Assembly: GCA_013215145.1 (NCBI GenBank)
Contig: JABSRP010000028.1
Location: forward strand, 1-64,000
Source of the DNA: Pseudobacteriovorax sp.
GTDB taxonomy: Bacteria > Bdellovibrionota_B > Oligoflexia > Oligoflexales > Oligoflexaceae
DNA length: 64,000 nucleotides
Reading direction: 5' to 3'
Shown: positions 29,072 to 38,326 of the stretch, piece after piece
How positions within the stretch are numbered: the stretch's first letter is position 1
Layout of the letters: every line of letters starts with the position of its first letter
Program-made: the position numbers and the translations under genes
The notes under the pieces: model-generated
What the model was told of the DNA's origin: nothing
Seen by the model: only the letters and a program-made list of their open reading frames with translations
The model's database searches: none

Positions 29072-30670
29072 ATGAAAAAGGACAGTCAGTATAATCGCCG
29101 TAATCTTATCAAAGGTTCGATGCTAATCGGTGGAACCGCAGTCTTCGGAAAAAGTGCTCTCATGGCAAAACCTAGTACAACCGCCAGCAATCGTGCTCCC
29201 GCATTTATTCGAAGCGACTCACAACGCCTGCAAATTCCGCTTGGTATTCAGATGGGAGATGTGACTCAGGACTCTGTTACCTTTTGGTCAAAAACAGATC
29301 GACCAGCACAAATGGTGATGGAATTGGCCGATAACGAAGGCTTTGTTAGATCTTTGAGCCTTCCTGGTCCATCAACTTTAGATGTAAATGATTTCACGGC
29401 GAAAATGACAATTGACCTTTCAAGATTTCAGTCGGAGCAAATACACTATCGAGTCTCTTTCAAGGATCTAAATCTACTCAATACCCTTAGTGAGCCCTAT
29501 CAGGGTCAGTTTTTGAATCCTAGACGAAAAGACCTGAACCCAAGATTTTTCTGGTCGGGGGATACAGCTGGACAGGGGTGGGGAATCAATCCTGATTTTG
29601 GCGGGATGCCGATATACAAGGCGATGCTGGATAGACAACCAGATTTTTTTATTCATTGTGGCGATACAATCTATGCCGATGGTCCCATGATGTCAGAGGT
29701 GACTCTCGACGATGGTCGTGTTTGGCGCAATGTTCTGATCGAAGAAAAGACCAAGGTTGCCGAAAGTCTGGCAGAATTTCGAGCTAATTATGCTTACAAT
29801 ATGCTTGATCCATCGGTAAGAGCATTTAATAGCTGTGTGCCTCAGCTCGTTCAGTGGGATGACCATGAAACCGTTAACAACTGGTAACCGACAGAGATTC
29901 TTGAGGACGATCGCTATACAGAAAAAAATGTTGCCTTACTAGCAGCTAGAGCAAAACAAGCCTTTCTCGAAATGACCCCTGTTTCCCTTAGCGCTGCCGC
30001 CGAGCAGAGGATCTACCGCAAAGTATCCTATGGGCCTTTGCTTGATGTGTTCATGATCGATCTCAGATCATATCGTGGTCCGAATACTACAAATGATCAG
30101 CCAGCTCCTTCTGAGCTGACAAAATTCCTAGGCCGACAGCAAATTGACTGGTTAAAGCAAGAGTTGAAACAGTCGAAGGCCACTTGGAAAGTGATTTCGA
30201 GCGACATGCCCATAGGTCTTATCGTAAGAGATGGCTCCGATAATTTCGAAAATGGAGCTAATGGTGATGGTCCAGCTCTCGGTCGAGAGCTGGATATTGC
30301 CGAGCTGTTAAAATCCATCAAAGATAACAATGTGACAAATACGGTTTGGCTGACTGCTGATGTTCATTATGCTGCTGCTCACTACTACTCACCAGAGACA
30401 GCTGTCTACAAAGACTTCAACCCATTTTGGGAGTTTGTCTCGGGCCCTCTTCATGCCGGTACCTTCGGACCAAATGCATTAGACAATACTTTTGGTCCGA
30501 AGGTCGTTTGGAACAGTATTCCTGAGGATTTAGATCCCAACCGATCTCCACTAGATGGGTTCCAGTTTTACGGTGAGGTTTCCATCGATGCTCAAACAAA
30601 AGCTATGACGGTTAGGCAGTTTAACCTGAAAAATGAGGAGTTGTTTCGCCAGGAAATTCCTGCCAACTGA
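29072..30670 (+). pseudogene. phoD: PhoD-like Tat-exported alkaline phosphatase, interrupted by one TAA
   Basis: A 532-codon reading frame broken only by TAA at 29885-29887. The N-terminus has a twin-arginine signal (RRNLIKG then a hydrophobic stretch ending near ALMA). A PhoD N-terminal domain (about 45-145) and the metal-dependent core follow: WSGDTAG, IHCGDTIYADGP, QWDDHETVNNW, FMIDLRSYRG and WLTADVHYAAAHYY. The stop falls directly after NNW, where relatives usually have Tyr, so one base change (TAT/TAC to TAA) explains it. The second half remains open in the same frame and has no ribosome site of its own. Convergent with the oxygenase gene. Confidence 0.85.
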
Positions 30671-30689
30671 TCGCATCGTTGGTAGTTTG

Positions 30690-30726
30690 CTCTTTAAGAT
30701 CATACCAAAAATATGATCTTAAAGAG
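30690..30726. terminator. Long perfect inverted repeat between convergent genes
   Basis: A 15-bp perfect stem (CTCTTTAAGATCATA and its complement) with a 7-base loop, just after the phosphatase frame and before the end of the oxygenase gene. It is AT-rich and lacks a clear T run on the plus strand; a bidirectional terminator or mRNA-stabilising hairpin is likely. Confidence 0.55.
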
Positions 30727-30731
30727 AACCT

Positions 30732-31517
30732 TTACGACCAAGCGATGAGATCTCCATGAGGGAGTAATCCAAAGTGTCCACCAATGGCTATACGTCTTCC
30801 TTGAGCTTTCTTTACTTCATGAAAGTTGCGACTGTTGAACAAAACTAGAGATCCAACTTCCGGAGCAATGATTACCGATTTGCTATGTCTCACAATCTTT
30901 GCATCATAGCCATAAGTGTTTTTGACGATATGCTCATCATCCGTTGGAATCCATTGCCTGTCATAGACAATACACTCTCCCCCTGCTTTGGGTTTCGTTA
31001 GATAAATATTCCAGGCTAACTCCGAGATGATATTTTGGATCGCCCATGTCCCTGCAATATAAGGAGCAAAGTCAGCGTGTAGTAACACGGATTCGTTGAG
31101 CTCTCTGGCGATACAGGGAAAATAATCATAACTCTTTTCCCGTGCTATTTTAATATTACCTTTCCAATGCTCTTTTAATGTTTGCATAAGGTGATCGAAT
31201 ACTGAGAATCCGATTTTTTCGGACAATTCCCGGTAAATCCTCCGTGATTCCTCTGTGCTTTGCTCGTATGCTGTTATGTCTTTTGCTTCGTAAAGGTAAT
31301 GAGTGTCAAAAATATGTAAAGCCTCGGGAGCATCCATCTCATCGAAAGAGTAGGCGTAGGATTTAAATCTTATTTGATCCAGTGCATTGACCAGTGTCTC
31401 TGCCTGGTGAGGCGTGATAAATTTGTTCAATTGAATTGTCCCGCAACGATTTGCTAAAAGATCTGCGAGGTTGTCGTGAGACAACATTTGAGTATTTGTT
31501 TTCCATAAAAACGACAT
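30732..31517 (-). CDS. 2-oxoglutarate/Fe(II)-dependent oxygenase-like protein
   Basis: A 261-residue protein with the iron-binding triad of the double-stranded beta-helix oxygenases: HxD in LLHADFAPY near residue 142, the distal His in NFHEV and the 2-oxoglutarate Arg in GRRIAIGGHFG near the C-terminus. It probably hydroxylates a protein or small molecule; the substrate is not evident. Start 31517 has GAGG upstream; the frame extends 13 codons further. The next gene upstream encodes a 7TM cyclase on the same strand. Confidence 0.75.
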   Translation of the reverse strand: MSFLWKTNTQMLSHDNLADLLANRCGTIQLNKFITPHQAETLVNALDQIRFKSYAYSFDEMDAPEALHIFDTHYLYEAKDITAYEQSTEESRRIYRELSEKIGFSVFDHLMQTLKEHWKGNIKIAREKSYDYFPCIARELNESVLLHADFAPYIAGTWAIQNIISELAWNIYLTKPKAGGECIVYDRQWIPTDDEHIVKNTYGYDAKIVRHSKSVIIAPEVGSLVLFNSRNFHEVKKAQGRRIAIGGHFGLLPHGDLIAWS

Positions 31518-31586
31518 AAAGACCTCATTTCCCAAATTGCCTTCAACTCGGACCAATTTTTCGTTGTTAATTTAATCCAGTAGTTA

Positions 31587-33488
31587 TCAGGCTATTTTAG
31601 TTTCCTTTTTACCCGTGTTAATTCTGAATGCCAGCATAGCTGCATCGGGGTCATCCCGGACCTCCATTCCTATAGATTTAAGATCGAGAAGTTCAAAATT
31701 TTTTTGCACTATATCTGGTAGTGAGTCGAAAACAGTTTCTTGTATCACCAGAATGTCATCTTTAGGTCTTCCTAGCGAACTGAAAATTCGTTTACGCATG
31801 CTCTCATATCTCGTTGCTAAAACAATTCCTCTTCCCCACAAATCGTCTCTAACACGGCCCGATTTGGAAAAGTAAGACTTTACAGTCCCCTTAGCAATTC
31901 CTATAGAGCAGTAGATCGGACGATGGTATCCAATTCTTGCCACCACGGTATTAAATTCATTGGCAATAGACTCCGCTAACTGCAATGCACTTAATGCTTG
32001 ATTTTTACCGATTTGTTTGAAAGGAAATCCCACTGAGCACAGGAATCCATCTCCCATTTCTTTAATAATATATCCATTACTTTGTAGAGAGTTTGGGTCG
32101 TATCCTATCATCATCATAGAGCGGCATGAAGACATGAATGGTTCGATACATTTTGCAAAGACTTCTTCTGGAAGCTGACTACTATCAATGACATCAAAAC
32201 AAATAACTGTGGCATCTCCATCCCCAATCGGCATAGTGTTTTCAACGTCGATACCACTTTGAATTTTATTGATCTGATGAGGGAAAAACACTTTTGAAAG
32301 CTGTTGATTTATATTTTTAATCTCTTTATTCAAAGTTTCTATACTGTCTATATGAGAATTAATTTTTCTAGCGTCATCCTCTCGACTGATCTTGACACGG
32401 AAGGCAAGGGCTGCCAGCATAATACAATTTTCAATACCAGCTCCAATTTCTATTAAATGGAACGAATTTATCTCAAAATATCCAGTCCAACCTAATACTT
32501 GTATTGCCGCAGTAGCAAGGAAACAGCCAAAACCTATGAGGTATATAGCTACGTGTGTTTGTCGATGTTTGGCATAAATGATTGCCGATAGAATAGAGAG
32601 TAGGATGGTGTTAAATGTACCAAGGTAAATCGCTAACATCGAAATTTTGAAAGGGAAAAACCAAGCTAAGCTTGCTCCCATGATGGCGGTATAGGAGATG
32701 AAATAGGAAACTAGTTTAATTCTTGGAAAATAGGTTTTGATAGACAGGAACTCGGATGAAAAAAGCCATGTAAAGGCGATTAAGAGACTCCCCGCAACGA
32801 CACAAAAACGAACATCGACCATTCCAAATACATGCCAACTGCCAAATGTAAATGCGGCAATACTTATTATGTATCCCATATAGTAAAGATATATTTTTTC
32901 GCGATAGCTGTAAAAAAACATTAGATTAAAAAATAGCGACATAAAAAAGGTAGTCAGTAACCAAATTAAAACTCTTTCGGACTGGGAAATCTCTTCCGTG
33001 AGCTTGTCCAAGTCAGTCCAATATCTCCAGGATTGAAGTTGGGCTGAGCGATGTCTTTTGAAGATGAATATAGTTGTGCTGGAATCAGCCGGGAGTTCAA
33101 CTTTAATAATTCTTTGTGTGGGGGATTGTGAATAGTCGTTTTCTCCGATAAGAATGCCATCAACATAGGCTTTAAGTTCATCGGTAGGTCCAGTCTCATC
33201 CCAGATGTAGACGGCTTTAATGGTCGAATTGGAATTAACAAAAGTAGTTTTGATCCAGAAACTCTGTTGGTTCATGGGAAAGTTCAGGATATCCGACTTA
33301 CCTGGTTGAAATTTTGATAAAAAATTGGAGTTTCTGATTTGAGGGTAATCTTCGGATCCGACATAGTAGTAGCTAGTCTCGCCGAGTCCTTGACCATTAA
33401 CATTCAATTTGTTTATGTCCACGCTGCGATCTTCAGCAAAACTTTTAGATGTTATACATAGTATCAGTATAATACTAATGAAATTCAT
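31587..33488 (-). CDS. Membrane sensor with a class III nucleotide cyclase domain
   Basis: A 633-residue protein: Sec signal peptide, periplasmic 7TMR-DISM-type sensory domain (about 20-160), seven hydrophobic segments (about 175-370), a coiled coil (about 375-400) and a class III cyclase domain (about 420-600). The metal site reads ICFDVIDSS and KEMGDGFL. In WGRGIVLATRYESM the transition-state Arg is present, but the Asn normally three residues before AxR is not. Cyclic-nucleotide synthesis is plausible; the missing Asn makes activity uncertain. Confidence 0.8.
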   Translation of the reverse strand: MNFISIILILCITSKSFAEDRSVDINKLNVNGQGLGETSYYYVGSEDYPQIRNSNFLSKFQPGKSDILNFPMNQQSFWIKTTFVNSNSTIKAVYIWDETGPTDELKAYVDGILIGENDYSQSPTQRIIKVELPADSSTTIFIFKRHRSAQLQSWRYWTDLDKLTEEISQSERVLIWLLTTFFMSLFFNLMFFYSYREKIYLYYMGYIISIAAFTFGSWHVFGMVDVRFCVVAGSLLIAFTWLFSSEFLSIKTYFPRIKLVSYFISYTAIMGASLAWFFPFKISMLAIYLGTFNTILLSILSAIIYAKHRQTHVAIYLIGFGCFLATAAIQVLGWTGYFEINSFHLIEIGAGIENCIMLAALAFRVKISREDDARKINSHIDSIETLNKEIKNINQQLSKVFFPHQINKIQSGIDVENTMPIGDGDATVICFDVIDSSQLPEEVFAKCIEPFMSSCRSMMMIGYDPNSLQSNGYIIKEMGDGFLCSVGFPFKQIGKNQALSALQLAESIANEFNTVVARIGYHRPIYCSIGIAKGTVKSYFSKSGRVRDDLWGRGIVLATRYESMRKRIFSSLGRPKDDILVIQETVFDSLPDIVQKNFELLDLKSIGMEVRDDPDAAMLAFRINTGKKETKIA

Positions 33489-33501
33489 AGCTGTCCTTCA
33501 C

Positions 33502-33521
33502 ACAATTCTGCAAAATTGTGG
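33502..33521. promoter_or_regulatory. Inverted repeat at the start of the cyclase gene
   Basis: CACAATT / AATTGTG, 7-bp perfect arms with a 6-base spacer, lies 14-33 bases upstream of the cyclase start codon, just before its GAAGGA ribosome site. It could be an operator or a 5' UTR hairpin. Confidence 0.35.
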
Positions 33522-33595
33522 ATCGGAAGCCTAGGAAGCAAGGCTACGGCAAGTTTTGCCTAAAAACAACTAACGATTAATATCAGGCTTAATAG

Positions 33596-34588
33596 TCATA
33601 ATTGGTCAGAAAATGCTTGACCGCGGAAAGGAATCACGTCCTCTATTGAATTCTTCCCCAGTAAAATGGCAAGCAATCTATCAAATCCTAGAGCATTCCC
33701 GCATGACTCTGGGATACCATCTCTCAAGCTATCGATAAAATAGGGATCGTGAGGAATATCAGTTTTTCCAATGTCTTTTCTAAGTTTCTGGGTTATCGAA
33801 TAGCGCTGCTGATTCTCGTTGGCGTCCACTAACTCGTCAAAGCCATTGCAAAGTTCATGACCCAAAAGATAGAATTCAAAGCGCTTGGCAAGTCCGTTTT
33901 GTACCTTTGCTAATGCGCTCTGTGACTTGGGGTAATCGAAGATGACTGAGGACTGATACTTTGCGAGCAAGGGTTCTACATAATCCAGCATGAGTTTAAA
34001 AAAAGTTGTCTCAAAGTCATCGCTTAGCTTACAAGAAGGATATCCTTTTTCAACCGCCTTTTGGGCCAATAGAGGGTCTTGATCAATCAACTCGATACCA
34101 GTAGCCTCTGCAAATACATCCGCTACCTTAAATTTTTTAAGATCATCTTGGAGATGAATAACGCTTAAACCCTCGTTTGCCAGTGCGGACTGACAATGGC
34201 GAATGAGGTCCCAAGTCAATGTAATGAAAGATTCAAAAGAAATATCCGTTTCATAGTACTCTAACATCATGAATTCTGGATTATGCCATTCGGAATACTC
34301 ACCGCCATTACGAAAGCAAGGTGCCAGTTCAAAAATCTTGTCAAAGCCCTGTCCCAAGTACTGTTTTAGATGCAACTCGGGGCTTGATCTAAGGTACCTT
34401 GTATGCTGACGCTCTTGATGATCAGCCCATTCTGTTGAAAAATAGTCCAAATAGGTTTCGGTTCCTGGGGTCCGAACCAAGATGGGGGTCTCCACCTCGG
34501 TGTAACCTCGTTTCTCAAAAAAGTCTCGCATAGCCTTTTTCAAAGTATTCCGCGCGTGTTGTATTTCCTTGTGGTTATGAGTCGTCAT
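33596..34588 (-). CDS. epmA: Elongation factor P (R)-beta-lysine ligase EpmA
   Basis: A 330-residue class II lysyl-tRNA-synthetase-like enzyme lacking the anticodon-binding domain. It attaches beta-lysine to EF-P, which relieves stalling on polyproline. Motif 2 reads ELAPCFRNGG with EWHNPEFMMLEYY, and motif 3 GNALGFDRLLAILL, as in PoxA/GenX. Length matches the family (about 325). Overlaps the protease gene by 14 bases. EpmB and EF-P are not in the window. Confidence 0.93.
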   Translation of the reverse strand: MTTHNHKEIQHARNTLKKAMRDFFEKRGYTEVETPILVRTPGTETYLDYFSTEWADHQERQHTRYLRSSPELHLKQYLGQGFDKIFELAPCFRNGGEYSEWHNPEFMMLEYYETDISFESFITLTWDLIRHCQSALANEGLSVIHLQDDLKKFKVADVFAEATGIELIDQDPLLAQKAVEKGYPSCKLSDDFETTFFKLMLDYVEPLLAKYQSSVIFDYPKSQSALAKVQNGLAKRFEFYLLGHELCNGFDELVDANENQQRYSITQKLRKDIGKTDIPHDPYFIDSLRDGIPESCGNALGFDRLLAILLGKNSIEDVIPFRGQAFSDQL

Positions 34589-36980
34589 CAGTATCCAACT
34601 TTGATAGGCGATCCATGATCTTGGCTAAGGCAGATCCTTTGGGGTAATAACCATCCGAGGGAATTTCCTGGGTTCCTAGTTCATAGCCAGTAGCTAGTTT
34701 GAAAGCTTCCCACGCGTTACTAATGGGGTAAATTTTCAGTTTGCCTGACTTTACTGCTTTTCGAGTCTCATCGTGAAGCATGAGATTGCGTACATTTTTG
34801 TCTGGGATTAATGCGATATACTCGTCTTCGTTACCTACTGTTATGCAGGTTTTGTAGAACCCTTCGATCTTTTCGTTTACGCCTCCAATGACTTGGACCT
34901 CGCCGTGTTGATTAATAGATCCGGTAATTGCTAAATTTTGTTTGATTGGAATCCCACTAAACGCACTAAGGATCGCAATCAGCTCTGCAACGGATGCACT
35001 GTCGCCATCGATAAGACCATAGTTTTGCTCGAAGGTAAGACTAGCCGTTAAAGTGTGTTTCTTTTTCCTAGAAACCAGGTTAGATACGATTCCGCTAAGG
35101 ATCATAACTCCCTTATCATGGATTCTTCCCGAAAGCTTACTGTGCCTTTCGATATTGATTAAGTCACCACCGCCAACAGAGCTTGTACATGTGATGCGAC
35201 CGATTTTTCCAAAGGCGTAGTCTCCGTAGTCATAAACCGCGAGGCCGTTGATTGATCCGACCTTACTACCTGCCAAGGAGCAAATAATTTCGCCATTTTC
35301 CACCATTTTTAACAGATTTTCTTCATAGAGATTGAGTCTGTAGTATTTCTCATTCAAAGCAGTCTCGACATCTTGTCGCTTTATGGTGGAGGCTCCGCGC
35401 TCCTTAGCCATAAAATTGGCCTCTATGGTCAGGTCTTTAATCTCGGAAAACTGGGTTGATAATAAGCTTTGGTCCTCCACTAATCTGGAGCCATGCTCAA
35501 TAATAGCGCTGACACCAGAGCGCTCAAAGGGAAGTAGTTTCTCTTTACTTGCACGGGTGGCAATGAAAGATAAATAGTTTTTGATGTTGCGCTTATCGCG
35601 AGGCATTTTGTAGTCAAAATCTGCTTTTACTTTAAATATACGGCGAAACTCTTCGTCTTCGTGAAACAAGATGTGATATATTTCATCCGTTCCAATAAGA
35701 ATTACCTTTAAGTCTAGGGGAATGGGATCAGGCCTCAGTCCTGATGTTGGCAGTAGTGAATACTGCTCGCCCATGTCCTCGATAAATGCTTGCCGATTTT
35801 TTAGAACGCGTTTAAGAGACTCCCAAATATTACCCGTCCTGAATATATCCAAAGCATTCAGGACCAAATATCCGCCATTGGCCCGATGGATGGCACCTGC
35901 TTTGATCATAGTGAAATCAGTGAGGTACATGCCATGTTCAACATTTTTTTCGATTTTGCCAAAAAGATTGTAGTAGGTTGGGTTGTTTTCAATCACAACG
36001 GGAGCCTGTTTTTGTTGACTATTGTCGACAATGAGGTTCACTTTGTATTTGCTGAATCTATCTTTGTCGGGGATAGAATATTGTCCCTCGCCTAGCTCCT
36101 TCTCTTCGTCATCAACAAAGTCGAGGAGGTTCTCTTTGACGTCATCGCGGATGGCATTAAGGTATGAGATCACATCGGGATTGCTTTCAAATTCTTCGTG
36201 GACTTCTGATATGATAGCCGCTACCAATTGCTCACCAATAGCATCTCGCAGCTGATCCACTTGATCGCGCGTGTCTTTATCAATCGCTCTGACCCGACGA
36301 GCAAAGTCCAAAATTTCCGGCTCAAACTCGCTGCGTCTTTGCTCTACTTCGCTGCGATCTTCATTGGATAACTTACTATAATCTTTTTCCGAGAGCGGGC
36401 GTCCGTCGATAACAGGAATCGTTTCGATACCAACCCGAGTCGATTTGATAACAAAGTCGTGACGTTTCGCCAACACCTCGAGATCGGAATATAATTTGGC
36501 TTTCGTTTCGTTGGCTGCCGAATAAAACGAATTTACGGCATTTTCATAGTCTTCACTTTGCAAGGCTAGGGGGATCTCACGATGTAGAGCCTTCACAAGC
36601 TTTTCAATGGATTTTTTGAGCTTCTTGCCGTCACCAGCGGGCATGCGAAGTGCGACAGGTCGCTCGGATTCCTGGAAGTTGTATAGGTAAATCCAATCGT
36701 CCGGCTGCTCCGATTTTTTCGACCAGTTCTGAAGGAAGCGATTAATCACGCTGGTCTTACCGGTCCCGTCAATACCCGCTACATATATGTTATAGCCAGG
36801 AGAACGGATGCCAAGACCCACATTAATGGCGCGGATTGCTCGTTCCTGTGAGAATATCTCATCGGTAGATTTTAAATCTTTGGTGGTCTTAAAAGAAAAT
36901 TGAGACACGGGACAAGAAGTGAATACCTGGCCAGAGCTCAATTTTTTCGGAAGTTTGGTCTTTTTTGCTGTATTAGTCAC
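34575..36980 (-). CDS. Lon-family ATP-dependent protease (AAA_32 type)
   Basis: An 801-residue S16 peptidase. Walker A GIDGTGKTS lies near residues 69-77, followed by a long helical insertion. DIFRTGNIWESLKRVL is typical of the LonB/AAA_32 group. The proteolytic domain has catalytic Ser661 in DGDSASVAEL and Lys704 in GGVNEKIEGF, 43 apart as in Lon. It lacks the Lon N-terminal substrate domain. The start codon is GTG at 36980, with GAGAGG four bases upstream partly buried in a hairpin. Follows a hypothetical gene by 40 bases. Confidence 0.92.
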   Translation of the reverse strand: MTNTAKKTKLPKKLSSGQVFTSCPVSQFSFKTTKDLKSTDEIFSQERAIRAINVGLGIRSPGYNIYVAGIDGTGKTSVINRFLQNWSKKSEQPDDWIYLYNFQESERPVALRMPAGDGKKLKKSIEKLVKALHREIPLALQSEDYENAVNSFYSAANETKAKLYSDLEVLAKRHDFVIKSTRVGIETIPVIDGRPLSEKDYSKLSNEDRSEVEQRRSEFEPEILDFARRVRAIDKDTRDQVDQLRDAIGEQLVAAIISEVHEEFESNPDVISYLNAIRDDVKENLLDFVDDEEKELGEGQYSIPDKDRFSKYKVNLIVDNSQQKQAPVVIENNPTYYNLFGKIEKNVEHGMYLTDFTMIKAGAIHRANGGYLVLNALDIFRTGNIWESLKRVLKNRQAFIEDMGEQYSLLPTSGLRPDPIPLDLKVILIGTDEIYHILFHEDEEFRRIFKVKADFDYKMPRDKRNIKNYLSFIATRASKEKLLPFERSGVSAIIEHGSRLVEDQSLLSTQFSEIKDLTIEANFMAKERGASTIKRQDVETALNEKYYRLNLYEENLLKMVENGEIICSLAGSKVGSINGLAVYDYGDYAFGKIGRITCTSSVGGGDLINIERHSKLSGRIHDKGVMILSGIVSNLVSRKKKHTLTASLTFEQNYGLIDGDSASVAELIAILSAFSGIPIKQNLAITGSINQHGEVQVIGGVNEKIEGFYKTCITVGNEDEYIALIPDKNVRNLMLHDETRKAVKSGKLKIYPISNAWEAFKLATGYELGTQEIPSDGYYPKGSALAKIMDRLSKLDTDDDS

Positions 36981-36984
36981 GGGT

Positions 36985-37022
36985 CCTCTCTAGCTTTAGC
37001 TAGAGAAGGTTGACCTCTAGCT
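36985..37022 (-). promoter_or_regulatory. Three-part complementary repeat covering the protease Shine-Dalgarno
   Basis: On the minus strand three elements occur in order: A, AGCTAGAG (37022-37015, overlapping the upstream stop codon UAG); B, CTCTAGCT (37005-36998); C, AGCTAGAG (36995-36988), which runs into the GAGAGG ribosome site of the protease. B can pair with A (9-base loop) or with C (burying the ribosome site), not both. This is the architecture of a translational switch. It is seen directly; function is inferred. Confidence 0.5.
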
Positions 37023-37731
37023 ACAAATAAACATCCATTACTGCGTTCAGTTTTAGTTCTCCAGCAACTTCATTGAGTTTGTCAGACAGGTCAAATTCCA
37101 TTGCAGAGGGTTTGAGCATTAAAAATAAATTGGTAAGGAACTGCTCGCCCTTTCCTCTTGGCTCAGAAAGGAAATAGTCACCGTAGGCATCAAGAAAGTC
37201 AAGTGCATCTTCGACGCTGTCTTCGCATGGTCTACTGATGAGATGTCTTATTCCTAGCTTCAGCCACTGAGATAGCTCTTGGAAGTTGATCTTTTCTTTA
37301 ATTCCTAGGCGTAGGCACTCGTTGCATAGATTGACGCAAAGCTCATTGGGAATTTTTTTGTGATGCATTCCATAGAAGTAGTTCAAGGTTTTGTAGGCGG
37401 ATCTCCAGTTTTTCATCGTTTCCATAGTCCGAACTTTAGATAGGATATTCTCATAGGACTCAATGGCAGTTGCAATCTCCTGTTTCTCACGATTCCGTCT
37501 CGCTTCGATTTCGGGACGATACCGATCTCTCAAAACGCCAAACGCCTTATTTACCTCGTTATAGGTCATAGGGTCGTGCACATCTAGGGCTTTGCCTAGA
37601 GCATCGGTTAGACAATCAACGACGTGGGGGATCTTGCTCTTTGTTTTGTCAGAGATTTGAACGATGCTCCACTTCACGTTATCCGGCCAGATTTTGAGCA
37701 TCTTTTCCAGCTCGATGATGAAATCTAGCAT
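37021..37731 (-). CDS. Helical protein of unknown function upstream of the Lon-like protease
   Basis: A 236-residue soluble, mainly helical protein with no signal peptide or membrane segment. A central charged stretch (RPEIEARRNREKQE) could be a coiled coil, and the rest suggests TPR-like helix pairs. GGGGGA lies upstream of the ATG. Followed after 40 bases by the protease gene, so probably one transcript; it may be a partner or adaptor, which is inference. Confidence 0.5.
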   Translation of the reverse strand: MLDFIIELEKMLKIWPDNVKWSIVQISDKTKSKIPHVVDCLTDALGKALDVHDPMTYNEVNKAFGVLRDRYRPEIEARRNREKQEIATAIESYENILSKVRTMETMKNWRSAYKTLNYFYGMHHKKIPNELCVNLCNECLRLGIKEKINFQELSQWLKLGIRHLISRPCEDSVEDALDFLDAYGDYFLSEPRGKGEQFLTNLFLMLKPSAMEFDLSDKLNEVAGELKLNAVMDVYL

Positions 37732-38042
37732 AAGTCAGTTTCCCCCTCAGGCAAAAAACTGCCAATCCAGCTACAAAGCCGGAGACAAGTATGTCAATGA
37801 TGTGTTTGAGTTCTTAAATTAATGTACTTGGACGAGTGGCAAATTGCAAAAAAAATGACGTATTTATTTATGACTGAGTTAATCTGCTAAGACTTAGGTG
37901 TCCTGAACATTACGGAAAAACTAGAGGGATTTGAATTTTTGAAATTTAGGATTTTTTAAGGTTGTGGATACAACCGGAGATACGAAGAGACGGTTGTGGC
38001 CAACCTAAGTTGAGCCCCAACCCTCAAGGACCATCGCTACGA

Positions 38043-38144
38043 CTACGTACGTAATTGGCGCCTTAATCTCATCATGCGACGTTTTTTGCGTCCAACTTTT
38101 CTACGCCCTTTTGGGTGCTTTCTTTTATGTCTTGAGCCGTGCAA
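38043..38144 (-). CDS. 33-residue highly basic protein, TTG start (ribosomal-protein-like)
   Basis: A TTG codon at 38144 preceded by GGAG with a six-base spacer opens a 33-codon frame ending in TAG. The product has 17 Lys/Arg plus four His, with segments HGSRHKRKHPKGRRKVG and RKKRRMMRLRRQL. Length and composition resemble small ribosome-associated proteins such as bS22 (AURKAIP1/COX24 type) or bTHX, but I could not align it. The frame uses many different Arg codons, as a real gene would. The flanking 300 bases on the lower side hold no other gene. Confidence 0.5.
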   Translation of the reverse strand: MHGSRHKRKHPKGRRKVGRKKRRMMRLRRQLRT

Positions 38145-38326
38145 TGTTTACTCCAACAGAAGGTTAGTCTTCAGACCGGTGACCATAGATATCTTATGAA
38201 AAAAACGCAAGGATTTTCTTAAACTCAGCTGTCATCTCACTAAGGCGTCATTTTAGGTTAAACTATAAGCAAGCGTTCCATGCAAATAGTGCCTAGGGGT
38301 CAAATACAGGTGAGGAAGGATCTAAC

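Noticed and set aside
29885..29887. Selenocysteine or pyrrolysine explanation for the stop in the phosphatase
   Set aside because: The codon is TAA, not TGA or TAG, and relatives have Tyr at this place.
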